Positions 1 to 10,286 of a stretch of 64,000 bases of DNA are shown here, in pieces. A program made the position numbers and the translations under genes. Origin of the DNA: Neorhizobium sp. (GTDB lineage Bacteria > Pseudomonadota > Alphaproteobacteria > Rhizobiales > Rhizobiaceae); NCBI GenBank assembly GCA_028283725.1, contig JAPWKC010000003.1:434001-498000 (forward strand), given 5' to 3'. A model generated the notes under the pieces. The model was not told where the DNA came from, did not search any database, and saw only the letters and a program-made list of their open reading frames with translations. The number at the start of each line of letters is the position of its first letter. Position 1 is the stretch's first letter.

Positions 1-2
1 GC

Positions 3-458
3 ATGTCAGCCGGAGGATCGCAGGCGTCGGGTGGCGGTCGCGGTGGTCGCCGTCGCGGTGGACGCCGCAAGGGCGCGATCAGCGAAATCAACGTCACGCC
101 GCTCGTCGACGTCATGCTCGTGCTTCTGATCATCTTCATGGTCGCGGCACCGATGCTGACCGTCGGCGTGCCGATCGACCTGCCCGAGACGCAGGCCAAG
201 GCGATGAATTCGGATACCCAGCCGATCACCGTCTCGGTCAATAACGAAGGTATCATCTACCTGCAGGAAACGCCGATCCAGATCGACGATATCGTGCCGA
301 AACTGCAGGCCATTGCCACGACCGGCTATAACGAACGCATCTATGTGCGCGGCGATGCCGTTGCCACCTATGGCGTCGTCATGAAGGTCATGGCGCGTAT
401 TTCTGCCGCCGGTTACAAGAACATCGGTCTTGTAACGCAGCAGGAACAGGGGAAGTGA
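3..458 (+). CDS. tolR: TolR, Tol-Pal proton-channel subunit (start possibly just outside window)
   Basis: ExbD/TolR family protein of 151 aa, the usual size. It works with TolQ in the inner membrane to harness proton-motive force for TolA, which drives outer-membrane constriction at division. After a Gly/Arg-rich cytoplasmic N-terminus (to about residue 27) comes the family signature [20 protein letters not shown], whose single membrane helix carries the conserved Asp; the periplasmic domain follows. The window opens two bases before this ATG, so the true start may lie a codon or more upstream, and tolQ is expected just outside. tolA begins 10 bp after the stop, consistent with one operon. 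Confidence 0.93.
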   Translation: MSAGGSQASGGGRGGRRRGGRRKGAISEINVTPLVDVMLVLLIIFMVAAPMLTVGVPIDLPETQAKAMNSDTQPITVSVNNEGIIYLQETPIQIDDIVPKLQAIATTGYNERIYVRGDAVATYGVVMKVMARISAAGYKNIGLVTQQEQGK

Positions 459-468
459 TCGCGGCGCC

Positions 469-1686
469 ATGAAAGGTAGTCTCGGCACATCGCTGGTTGT
501 TCACGTCGTGGTGCTGGTCCTGGCGATGGTCTCGCTCAGCGCGCCAAAACCGCTCGACGTCGCGCAGGAAGAGGTTCTCCCGGTCGATCTCGTGCCGGTG
601 GAAGAGCTGACCCAGATGCAGCAGGGCGACAAGAAGGCGCAACCCGCGCCCAAGCCCTCGACCAAACCCACCAAGAACACGAAGATCGTCGATAAAGCCG
701 AGAATGCCGGCGATAACGACGTCGACCTGAAGACCCCGCCGACGCCGGTCAAGAAGCCGACGCCGGTGGAAACGGCTGCCGCGCCGAAGCCGACCGAACG
801 CCCGACGCCGACGCCTACCGAAGAACAGAACCAGGTGAAGGACGTCGCCAAGGAAGAGACAGCGCCGAAGCCGCAGGAACAGGCAGCCCTGCCGACGCCG
901 AAGCCGCCGGAGCCGACCCCGCCGAAGCCGACGCCCACTCCGCCGAAGCCCGAGCCGACCCCGCCGAAGCCGGAGGCCGCCAAGCCTGCGCCTTCGCCGA
1001 TCCAGGCCGAGAACAAGTCGGATACCGGCGAGATCCCCGATACGCCGCCGATCCCGGCGCAGCGGCCGACCCCGCCCAAGCCCGAGACGCCGAAGCCTGT
1101 GGAAGAGGCAAAACCGGTCGAAAAGCCGGCGGAGAAGAAGCCCGATCCGCCAAAGCCGACCGAGACCGCCAAGGCGCAGGACAAGGCGACGGAAAAGCCG
1201 ACCAACAAGAAGGTCGCCGACAAGAAGCAGGAGGTCGCCAAGGCCTCGTCTTCGAAGCAGAGCGATTTCAATGCCGATCAGATCTCCACGCTGCTCAACA
1301 AGGAGCAGGCGGCCGGCGGCGGCGCCAAGCGCTCGACATCGCCTGCCGCGACCGGCAGCACCAAGCCGGCCAATGCCGCCAAGCTCAGCCAGAGCGAGCT
1401 TGATGCTTTGCGTGGCCAGATCGAGAACAACTGGTCCGTCATTGCCGGCATCGACGGCGCCGACGGCGTCGTCATCCGGGTGACGATGAAGCTCGATCAG
1501 TCCGGCGCCATCATCGGCCGTCCCGAAGTCACCGCAAGCGGCGGCTCGGATGCGGCAAGGCGGACGCTCGAAGGCAGCGCTTTGCGCGCCGTCATGCGCT
1601 CGTCGCCATTCAAAAACCTTCCTGCCGACAAATACGACGCCTGGAGCGAAGTCGTCGTCAACTTCGACCCGAGCGAACTGCTTTGA
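469..1686 (+). CDS. tolA: TolA, periplasm-spanning Tol-Pal protein
   Basis: 405-aa TolA. The N-terminal helix (about residues 5-22) anchors it in the inner membrane. The long middle part (about residues 60-270) is dominated by Pro, Lys, Glu and Thr with runs such as [19 protein letters not shown], an extended linker rather than the Ala/Lys/Glu helix of E. coli TolA. The C-terminal roughly 100 residues look like the globular TonB/TolA-C domain that contacts TolB, Pal and TolR. The call rests on position between tolR and tolB plus this architecture. The stop lies 11 bp before the preferred tolB ATG. The Pro-rich stretch is low-complexity DNA and produces long spurious frames on the other strand. 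Confidence 0.88.
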   Translation: MKGSLGTSLVVHVVVLVLAMVSLSAPKPLDVAQEEVLPVDLVPVEELTQMQQGDKKAQPAPKPSTKPTKNTKIVDKAENAGDNDVDLKTPPTPVKKPTPVETAAAPKPTERPTPTPTEEQNQVKDVAKEETAPKPQEQAALPTPKPPEPTPPKPTPTPPKPEPTPPKPEAAKPAPSPIQAENKSDTGEIPDTPPIPAQRPTPPKPETPKPVEEAKPVEKPAEKKPDPPKPTETAKAQDKATEKPTNKKVADKKQEVAKASSSKQSDFNADQISTLLNKEQAAGGGAKRSTSPAATGSTKPANAAKLSQSELDALRGQIENNWSVIAGIDGADGVVIRVTMKLDQSGAIIGRPEVTASGGSDAARRTLEGSALRAVMRSSPFKNLPADKYDAWSEVVVNFDPSELL

Positions 1687-1697
1687 AAGGCCATAAC

Positions 1698-3002
1698 ATG
1701 ATCAGACGTAATTTCCTCGGTCTCATGGCGACCGCCGGCACTGCGGCGGCGCTTTCCACGCCGGCTCGCGCCGCGGTCGAGATCAACATCAACAAGGGCA
1801 ATGTGCAGCCGCTGCCGATCGCGATCACGGACTTCCTGTCCAACAACGATCTCGGCCCGCAGATTTCCCAGGTGATCGCCGCCGACCTGCAGCGGTCGGG
1901 CCTGTTCGCGCCGATCAACAAGCAGGCCTTCATCGAGAAGATCTCCGATCCGAACGCCCAGCCGCGCTTCGACGACTGGAAGGCGATCAACGCCCAGGCG
2001 CTGCTCGTCGGCCGCGTCAGCCGCGAAGGCGACGGACGCCTGCGCGCCGAGTTCCGCCTGTGGGACACCTATGCCGGTGCCCAGATGACCGGCCAGCAGT
2101 TCTTCACCCAGCCGGAAAACTGGCGCCGTCTCGCCCATATCATCGCCGATGCGATCTATGAGCGCGTCACCGGCGAAAAGGGTTACTTCGACACCCGCGT
2201 CGTCTTCGTGTCGGAAAGCGGCCCGAAGACGCAGCGCGTGCGCCAGCTCGCGATCATGGATCAGGACGGCTTCAACGTCCGCATGCTGACCAACGGCAAG
2301 GACCTCGTTCTGACGCCGCGCTTCTCGCCGAACCGGCAGGAAGTCACCTACATGTCGTTCGAGGGCGGCCAGCCGCGCGTCTATCTCCTGCAACTGGAGA
2401 CGGGACAGCGCGAAGTCGTCGGCAATTTCCCCGGCATGACCTTTGCACCGCGCTTCTCGCCGGATGGCCAGCGGGTGATCATGAGCCTGCAGCAGGACGG
2501 CAACGCCAATATCTACACGATGGACCTGCGCTCGCGCACGACGACGCGGATCACCTCGACCGCCGCCATCGACACCTCGCCCTCCTATTCGCCGGACGGA
2601 CGCCGGATCTGCTTCGAAAGCGACCGCGGCGGCCGCCAGCAGATCTATGTCATGGGTGCAGACGGTTCCGGCCAGCAGCGCATTTCCTTCGGCGACGGCT
2701 CCTATTCGACGCCGGTCTGGTCGCCGCGCGGCGATCTGATCGCGTTCACCAAGCAGTCGGCCGGCAAGTTCGCCATCGGCGTGATGAAGCCGGATGGTTC
2801 GGGCGAGCGTATTCTCACCTCGGGCTTCCATAATGAAGGTCCGACCTGGGCGCCGAACGGCCGCGTCATCATGTTCTTCCGGCAGAATGCCGGTGCATCC
2901 GGCCCGCAGCTCTACTCGATCGACCTCACCGGTTATAACGAACAGGCGATCAAGACGCCGGCATTCGGCTCCGACCCGGCCTGGTCGCCGCTTCTCGAAT
3001 AA
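1698..3002 (+). CDS. tolB: TolB, periplasmic beta-propeller of Tol-Pal
   Basis: TolB, 434 aa from the ATG at 1698. A TTG at 1683 would add five residues and overlap tolA, but the ATG has GAAAGG about 10 bp ahead and gives a clean signal peptide ([20 protein letters not shown], cleavage after the Ala-rich ARA site). The twin Arg could make it Tat-compatible. The N-terminal alpha/beta domain (about residues 30-165) is followed by repeated WD40-like blades with the family pattern FSPxGxxVxFxS and YSPDGxxI. TolB links TolA to Pal at the division septum. Followed by a 193-bp gap before pal. Confidence 0.95.
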   Translation: MIRRNFLGLMATAGTAAALSTPARAAVEININKGNVQPLPIAITDFLSNNDLGPQISQVIAADLQRSGLFAPINKQAFIEKISDPNAQPRFDDWKAINAQALLVGRVSREGDGRLRAEFRLWDTYAGAQMTGQQFFTQPENWRRLAHIIADAIYERVTGEKGYFDTRVVFVSESGPKTQRVRQLAIMDQDGFNVRMLTNGKDLVLTPRFSPNRQEVTYMSFEGGQPRVYLLQLETGQREVVGNFPGMTFAPRFSPDGQRVIMSLQQDGNANIYTMDLRSRTTTRITSTAAIDTSPSYSPDGRRICFESDRGGRQQIYVMGADGSGQQRISFGDGSYSTPVWSPRGDLIAFTKQSAGKFAIGVMKPDGSGERILTSGFHNEGPTWAPNGRVIMFFRQNAGASGPQLYSIDLTGYNEQAIKTPAFGSDPAWSPLLE

Positions 3003-3091
3003 GGCTGCGATGTGATGGGAGAGGCGGGAAACTGCCTCTTTGCCGCCCCATTCTCCTGAGAAAGGGCGGAAATCGGCCAGCGGAAGGTTTT

Positions 3092-3121
3092 GTTAACCAT
3101 AAGAGTTTGATCATGGTTAAC
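3092..3121 (+). promoter_or_regulatory. Inverted pair of CtrA-type half-sites upstream of pal
   Basis: A perfect 9-bp inverted repeat, GTTAACCAT at 3092-3100 and ATGGTTAAC at 3113-3121, separated by 12 bp. TTAACCAT is a known CtrA half-site form in alphaproteobacteria. It sits about 75 bp ahead of pal in the only sizeable gap of the tol operon. I recall CtrA control of pal being reported in Brucella; the link here is inference. Confidence 0.5.
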
Positions 3122-3195
3122 CGAAACGGGTTACAGTCTGGCAACTCTGAAATGCAATTTTCGAATGCACTGCACTGATCAAGGAGAGACCGGCC

Positions 3196-3732
3196 ATGAG
3201 CCGCATTGATACCCAGGCGATGAGCCGTATGCAGACCCTCGCTCGCAACCCCGCCGTCATTGCGCTGACTTTGGCGCTGGCGCTTGCCGGTTGCGCCAGC
3301 AAGAAGAACCTTCCGAACAATGCCGGTGAGCTCGGTCTCAACGGCGGTGCAGGCTCAGCCGCGCCGGGCTCGGCCCAGGACTTCACCGTCAATGTCGGCG
3401 ACCGCATCTTCTTCGACACCGACTCGACCTCGATCCGCGCCGATGCACAGCAGACGCTCGACCGTCAGGCCCAGTGGCTGCAGCGCTACCCGAACTACGC
3501 GATCACCGTCGAAGGCCATGCCGACGAACGCGGCACGCGCGAATACAACCTCGCACTCGGCGCCCGCCGTGCGGCCTCGACGAAGCAGTACCTTGCTTCG
3601 CGCGGCATCCCGGCCAATCGTATCAAGACCATCTCCTACGGCAAGGAACGCCCGGTCGCGACCTGCGACGACATTTCCTGCTGGAATCAGAACCGTCGCG
3701 CCGTTACCGTTCTCGGCGGCGCCGGCATGTAA
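3196..3732 (+). CDS. pal: Pal, peptidoglycan-associated lipoprotein
   Basis: 178-aa outer-membrane lipoprotein with a C-terminal OmpA-like peptidoglycan-binding domain. Lipobox LAGC follows a hydrophobic stretch, so Cys is about residue 33. The OmpA-like domain (about residues 65-175) shows FFDTDSTSI, the VEGHADERGTREYN motif and NRRAV near the end. The start at 3196 is chosen for AAGGAGAG about 8 bp upstream; an internal Met at 3220 would also leave a full signal peptide. Pal binds TolB and peptidoglycan. Its own upstream gap with an inverted repeat suggests extra control apart from the tol operon. Confidence 0.95.
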   Translation: MSRIDTQAMSRMQTLARNPAVIALTLALALAGCASKKNLPNNAGELGLNGGAGSAAPGSAQDFTVNVGDRIFFDTDSTSIRADAQQTLDRQAQWLQRYPNYAITVEGHADERGTREYNLALGARRAASTKQYLASRGIPANRIKTISYGKERPVATCDDISCWNQNRRAVTVLGGAGM

Positions 3733-3774
3733 TTTTCGGGTTTTATCCCGAAGCGGACATGACAATTTGTTAAG

Positions 3775-3803
3775 AAAAGGCGGCCGCGAGGTCGCCTTTT
3801 TGG
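3775..3803 (+). terminator. Intrinsic terminator after pal
   Basis: Stem AAAAGGCGGCC / GGTCGCCTTTT (one G:T pair), loop GCGA, running into a T-rich tail. It lies 43 bp after the pal stop and separates pal from cpoB. Confidence 0.8.
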
Positions 3804-3958
3804 TTTTTCCATAGTTTGGCCCTGATTTCATAGATTTTTGAATGGCGAATTGGTTGCTTTTTCGGTCGTAGTTGGAAAAATCGCGCTCGCGCCAATAAGG
3901 TCGCAACAGGGGCGGGTGATTTGACGGTCATCCGGTCCTCAACAGCAGGACGGACCAC

Positions 3959-5071
3959 ATGAAGAAACTTGTCTTGGCAGCGATGCTGGGGCTACTGGTG
4001 ACGACTGGCCAGGCGGGGGCCTTTTCGCTGCCGAAACTGTTCGGCGGCGGCGGCTCACAGTCCCCGGCTCAGGCCCAGGCCCAGCAGGCCCCGCGGCAGG
4101 AAGCGCCCGTCATCCTTGCGCAGCAGAGCAATGATCTGGTGCAGATGCAGCAGTTGCAGGATCAGCTTCGCCAGCTCACCGGCCGGGTCGAGGACATGAG
4201 TTATCAGATCCTGCAGATGCAGGAACAGATGCGCAAGACGCAGCAGGATAACGAGTTCCGCTTCCAGGATCTGGAAAAGGGCGGTGGAGCAGCACCTTCG
4301 TCGGCACCGGCACAATCTCCGGCCCAGGCGCCGCGCAACAAGAAGAGCGAACTGGATGACACGGCCGGGAGACCGGCCGTGGCGTCCAATAACGGCGCGT
4401 CGGGCTCCGATGACGTGTCGCGCACCATCGAACAGTCATCCACGGCCGATCTTGGCCGTGGGGGCAATATGGGAGGCTCGATGAGCGGCACCGATCTGCC
4501 GCCGCCCGGCGCCAGCCAGGCGAGCCGCAGTGCGCCGCCGCCGGCGACCCTCGGCTCGATGGAAATGGACCAGAACGGCAACCCGATCGGCGCCAGCCGC
4601 AACGACAATCTGCGCAACGGATCGACGCCGCTTCCGTCGTCACTTCCCGGCGTCGATGGCGGCCAGCAGACGGCTTCGCTCGGCACGAGCGAGGGCGATG
4701 CCTACAAGATCGCCTATGATCACGTCCTGTCCGGCGACTACCGTGACGCCGAACGTGATTTCACCAGCTACATTTCCTCCTATCCGAAAAGCCCGCGCTC
4801 CGCGGATGCGAATTTCTGGCTCGGTGAGGCGCAGTATTCCCAGGGCAAGTATAACGAGGCGGCAAAGACCTTCCTCAACGCCCACCAGACCTATGGCAAA
4901 ACCTCTCCCAAGGCCCCGGAAATGCTCTTGAAGCTCGGCATGTCGCTTGCTGCGCTCGACAATACCGACACGGCCTGTGTCACGCTTCGCGAAGTCCCCA
5001 AGCGCTATCCGACGGCGGCCCGCGCGGTGCTGTCCAAGGTGTCGAGCGAGCAGAAGCGCCTCGGCTGCTGA
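3959..5071 (+). CDS. cpoB: CpoB (YbgF), cell-division coordinator
   Basis: 370-aa periplasmic protein. Signal peptide MKKLVLAAMLGLLVTTGQAGA, then a Gln-rich coiled coil (about residues 55-105, heptad-like QLQDQLRQLTGRVEDM) typical of YbgF trimerisation. A long Gly/Ser/Pro/Ala-rich linker (about 110-245) follows, then three TPR-like repeats (SEGDAYKIAYDHVLSGDYRDAERDF onward) and a terminal Cys. E. coli CpoB is about 260 aa, so the disordered linker is the main difference and is common in rhizobia. It coordinates Tol-driven outer-membrane constriction with septal peptidoglycan synthesis. Last gene of the tol-pal set. Confidence 0.9.
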   Translation: MKKLVLAAMLGLLVTTGQAGAFSLPKLFGGGGSQSPAQAQAQQAPRQEAPVILAQQSNDLVQMQQLQDQLRQLTGRVEDMSYQILQMQEQMRKTQQDNEFRFQDLEKGGGAAPSSAPAQSPAQAPRNKKSELDDTAGRPAVASNNGASGSDDVSRTIEQSSTADLGRGGNMGGSMSGTDLPPPGASQASRSAPPPATLGSMEMDQNGNPIGASRNDNLRNGSTPLPSSLPGVDGGQQTASLGTSEGDAYKIAYDHVLSGDYRDAERDFTSYISSYPKSPRSADANFWLGEAQYSQGKYNEAAKTFLNAHQTYGKTSPKAPEMLLKLGMSLAALDNTDTACVTLREVPKRYPTAARAVLSKVSSEQKRLGC

Positions 5072-5092
5072 GCGCGGCTGGCGCCTGCCGAG

Positions 5093-6598
5093 ATGTCCGC
5101 AACCATCCTCCCCTCACAGACATTTCTATCCGCCGAAGAGGCCGTCCGCCGGTTCATGACCCTTCTGGTCAGGCCGGCGCGCCTCGTTCTGGCGGTCTCC
5201 GGCGGCAGTGATTCGACCGGTCTGCTCATCGCCTTTGCAGACGAGTTGAGGACTTTCCCCGACGAGCGCGTCGATATCGTCGTCGCCACCATCGATCACG
5301 GGCTGCGGCCCGAATCGGCTGGCGAAGCGGACGGCGTCTGCCGGCTTTGCCGCGAGCTCGGCCTTCGCCATGTGATCCGCCGCTGGGACGGCGACAAGCC
5401 GAAGAGCGGCGTGTCTGCCGCTGCCCGCGAAGCGCGCTACCGGCTGCTGATGGAGATCGCCGACAAAGTGGGCGCCGATGCGATCGTCACCGGGCATACG
5501 GCCGACGATCAGGCCGAGACGGTGATGATGCGCGCCAGCCGCAATCCATCCGCCGACAATCGCGGGCTTTCCGGCATGGCGGAAGCGGTGCTCATCGACG
5601 GCCGGCGCTGGCTGCTGCGGCCGTTTCTGTCGACGTCGCGGGACAGTATCCGCCTCATGCTGAGCGAGAAGGGCAGGGGGTGGATCGACGATCCGAGCAA
5701 CGAGGACCGGCATTATGAACGGGTGCGGACCCGGCAGGCGCTGTCCGGCCGCCCAAAGAGCGCCGCGCCTTCGGTGGTCGCCATGCGGGACGCTGCGGAG
5801 CGTGGTCCAGAGGCGCCGGTGGCGCAGGCGCGAGGGGCGGTCGCAAGAGAGGGTGGCAGACCTGCGACAGGGCAGGTGGCCGGGCAGCAGGTGGAAAACG
5901 CCAGCGGGTTTGTTGGCCGGGATGCGATGCAGCGCAGGGCTTGCCTCTCGGATGCCGCGGCCGATCTGGCCCGCCGTCACCTCACCATCCGGCACGGCGT
6001 CCTTGCGCGGCTGGACGTTGCCGGTCTCAATACAGGTCTCGATGCCGGCATCAATGCCGATCCTCAGGCGCGGCACTATCTTCTCTCCGTGCTTGCGGCG
6101 ATCCTCGGCGGGCAACCGCATCTGATGGCGGCGGCCAGTGCTGCGCGGGTCTCGGCCTTCGTCGATGCCGGCCTGCCGGGGCGGATCACCGCCGGGCGGG
6201 TGATTTTCGACCGTCGGCGCGACGGGCTGTTCGTACAGCGGGAAAACCGCGACCTGCCGGTTCTGACGGTCGCTGCAGGCGAAACTGCGCTCTGGGACGG
6301 CCGCTACCGGCTGTGCAATCATGGCGAGGCCGCCGTGTCGGTCGTTCCAGGCGTTGTGGAGCGGGCGGTGGCGGTGGCCGAATTTCCCGACGTGCCGCCG
6401 GCAATCGCCATGCGGGCGATGGCCGCCATGCCTTCGTTTGCGGCAGGTGCCGAACACATGAGCGTGAAGCCGGTGCTCCAGCCATTTGACCGGTTTCTGC
6501 CGCAGTTCGACCTCAAGCTTGCGGGCGTATTGGCGGAAATGATCGGATGCGACGTTTTCACCCCCTCGCCAATTAAGCTTTCCGCACGGAAAAGCTAA
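5093..6598 (+). CDS. tilS: TilS, tRNA(Ile)-lysidine synthetase, with unusual internal insert
   Basis: Converts C34 of tRNA-Ile2 (CAU) to lysidine using ATP. The N-terminal N-type PP-loop SGGSDS is at residues 36-41, followed by TIDHGLRPES and the GHTADDQAETVMMR motif of the catalytic domain. At 501 aa it is longer than I expect for rhizobial homologues. After RVRTRQAL, roughly residues 219-280 are Gly/Ala/Arg/Gln-rich without obvious helix pattern and look like an in-frame insertion. The reading frame then resumes with a normal-looking helical region (DAAADLARRHLTIRHG). It follows cpoB by 21 bp, so it is probably co-transcribed. Function should hold because the catalytic core is intact. Confidence 0.9.
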   Translation: MSATILPSQTFLSAEEAVRRFMTLLVRPARLVLAVSGGSDSTGLLIAFADELRTFPDERVDIVVATIDHGLRPESAGEADGVCRLCRELGLRHVIRRWDGDKPKSGVSAAAREARYRLLMEIADKVGADAIVTGHTADDQAETVMMRASRNPSADNRGLSGMAEAVLIDGRRWLLRPFLSTSRDSIRLMLSEKGRGWIDDPSNEDRHYERVRTRQALSGRPKSAAPSVVAMRDAAERGPEAPVAQARGAVAREGGRPATGQVAGQQVENASGFVGRDAMQRRACLSDAAADLARRHLTIRHGVLARLDVAGLNTGLDAGINADPQARHYLLSVLAAILGGQPHLMAAASAARVSAFVDAGLPGRITAGRVIFDRRRDGLFVQRENRDLPVLTVAAGETALWDGRYRLCNHGEAAVSVVPGVVERAVAVAEFPDVPPAIAMRAMAAMPSFAAGAEHMSVKPVLQPFDRFLPQFDLKLAGVLAEMIGCDVFTPSPIKLSARKS

Positions 6599-6616
6599 AC
6601 CATCTCTCGGGTTTGC

Positions 6617-6645
6617 CTTGGCAAGGCCTTTTCGCAACCCTATGT
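6617..6645 (+). promoter_or_regulatory. Candidate housekeeping promoter for ftsH
   Basis: CTTGGC at 6617-6622 and CTATGT at 6640-6645, spaced 17 bp, each 5/6 to the rhizobial sigma-70 consensus CTTGAC-N17-CTATAT. It lies about 55 bp ahead of the ftsH start. Shifted by one base it also resembles an RpoH-type -10 (CCTATG). Pattern match only. Confidence 0.4.
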
Positions 6646-6700
6646 TAGCGCCAGCAAGGCGGTCACCCAAAAGGACGGCCGTCACAGTCCGGGGAGTTCG

Positions 6701-8638
<1,938 letters not shown>

Positions 8639-8663
8639 CCTCATGGTCCAACCGCGTTGAACG

Positions 8664-8700
8664 AAGGGCTGTCGCAGACCATGCGGCGGCCCTTTTTTTA
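8664..8700 (+). terminator. Intrinsic terminator after ftsH
   Basis: Stem AAGGGCTGTCGCA / TGCGGCGGCCCTT with G:T pairs, followed by seven T. Placed 26 bp after the ftsH stop. Confidence 0.85.
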
Positions 8701-8870
8701 AGATTAATATCTGGTTATCAGTCACGCGATATAATCGGCTTTGACTGTAATTGACGTGCTTGTGCCCGAGACCTGTGGCATGAGCCGGCTGCGGGTACGG
8801 GTGCCAGAAAGCGCGCCCCGATATTCCGCCGCGATCACATGACGATCGCGCGACCATCCAAGGAGACACT

Positions 8871-10226
8871 ATGGCACGCCGTTATTTTGGTACCGATGGC
8901 ATTCGCGGACATTCCAATATCTTCCCCATGACGCCGGATCTGGCGATGCGGGTGGGGATCGCGGTCGGTACCATGTTTCGCAACGGCAGCCATCGCCACC
9001 GGGTCGTCATCGGCAAGGATACACGCCTGTCCGGCTATATGCTGGAAAACGCCATGGTGGCGGGTTTTACCGCCGCCGGCCTCGACGTCTTCCTGCTCGG
9101 CCCGATCCCGACGCCGGCCGTCGCCATGCTGACGCGGTCCCTTCGTGCGGATGTCGGCGTGATGATTTCCGCCTCGCATAACCCTTTTGAAGATAACGGC
9201 ATCAAGCTCTTCGGCCCGGATGGCTACAAGCTGTCGGACGATCTGGAATTGCAGATCGAAGATCTTCTCGAAAAGGACATGACGCCTCAGCTTGCCAAGT
9301 CGGTCGATATCGGCCGCGCCAAGCGCGTCGAGGGCGACATCTACCGCTATATCGAACATGCCAAGCGTACGCTTCCACGCGACGTGACGCTACAAGGGCT
9401 TCGGGTTGCCATCGACTGCGCCAATGGCGCCGCCTACAAGGTGGCTCCTCTGGCGCTCTGGGAACTCGGCGCCGAAGTCGTCACCATCGGCAACGAGCCG
9501 AACGGCACGAATATCAATCTCGACTGCGGCTCGACCAGCCCGGAAGCGTTGCAGCGAAAGGTGCATGAGACGCGCGCCGATATCGGCATCGCGCTCGATG
9601 GCGATGCCGATCGCCTGATCATCGTCGACGAGCGCGGCGAGATCGTCGACGGCGACCAGCTGATGGCGGTGATCGCGGAAAGCTGGGCCGACGAGGACAA
9701 ATTGCGCGGCGGCGGCATCGTCGCGACCGTCATGTCCAATCTCGGTCTCGAACGCTTTCTCAACGGCAAGGGGCTCGATCTGGCGCGCACCAAGGTCGGC
9801 GACCGCTATGTGGTCGAGCATATGCGCAACCACGATTTCAATATCGGCGGCGAGCAGTCCGGCCATATCGTGCTTTCGGATTTCGGCACGACGGGTGACG
9901 GGCTTGTCGCAGCGCTTCAGGTTCTGGCGCATGTCAAGCGGCTGGGACGCCCCGTCAGCGAAGTCTGCCGCCGGTTCGAGCCGGTGCCGCAGCTTCTGAA
10001 GAACGTCCGCTTCTCGGGCGGCAAGCCGCTGGAGGATCTCACCGTGCAGCAGGCGATCGCAGACGCGGAATCCGAACTTGCCGGCCGTGGCCGCCTCGTC
10101 ATCCGCCCGTCGGGCACCGAGCCTTTGATCCGCGTGATGGCGGAGGGCGACGATCGCGGTCAGGTGGAGCGGGTTGTCGACGGACTTGTCGACGTCATCG
10201 CCAATGTGCGGAGCGCTGCGGCTTAA
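8871..10226 (+). CDS. glmM: GlmM, phosphoglucosamine mutase
   Basis: 451-aa alpha-D-phosphohexomutase that converts glucosamine-6-phosphate to glucosamine-1-phosphate on the route to UDP-GlcNAc, hence peptidoglycan and lipopolysaccharide. It starts [13 protein letters not shown]. The catalytic phosphoserine loop is [12 protein letters not shown] with Ser102, the same number as in E. coli. The Mg-binding loop is DGDADRLI and the sugar-phosphate loop [15 protein letters not shown] is near the C-terminus. AAGGAGACACT precedes the ATG. ftsH followed by glmM is a common rhizobial order. Confidence 0.97.
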   Translation: MARRYFGTDGIRGHSNIFPMTPDLAMRVGIAVGTMFRNGSHRHRVVIGKDTRLSGYMLENAMVAGFTAAGLDVFLLGPIPTPAVAMLTRSLRADVGVMISASHNPFEDNGIKLFGPDGYKLSDDLELQIEDLLEKDMTPQLAKSVDIGRAKRVEGDIYRYIEHAKRTLPRDVTLQGLRVAIDCANGAAYKVAPLALWELGAEVVTIGNEPNGTNINLDCGSTSPEALQRKVHETRADIGIALDGDADRLIIVDERGEIVDGDQLMAVIAESWADEDKLRGGGIVATVMSNLGLERFLNGKGLDLARTKVGDRYVVEHMRNHDFNIGGEQSGHIVLSDFGTTGDGLVAALQVLAHVKRLGRPVSEVCRRFEPVPQLLKNVRFSGGKPLEDLTVQQAIADAESELAGRGRLVIRPSGTEPLIRVMAEGDDRGQVERVVDGLVDVIANVRSAAA

Positions 10227-10286
10227 GGCGGACGCCGCCGGCAAGCCCTCCCCACCAAGGGGAGAGCCGTCTCAGTCGTCAGTCCA

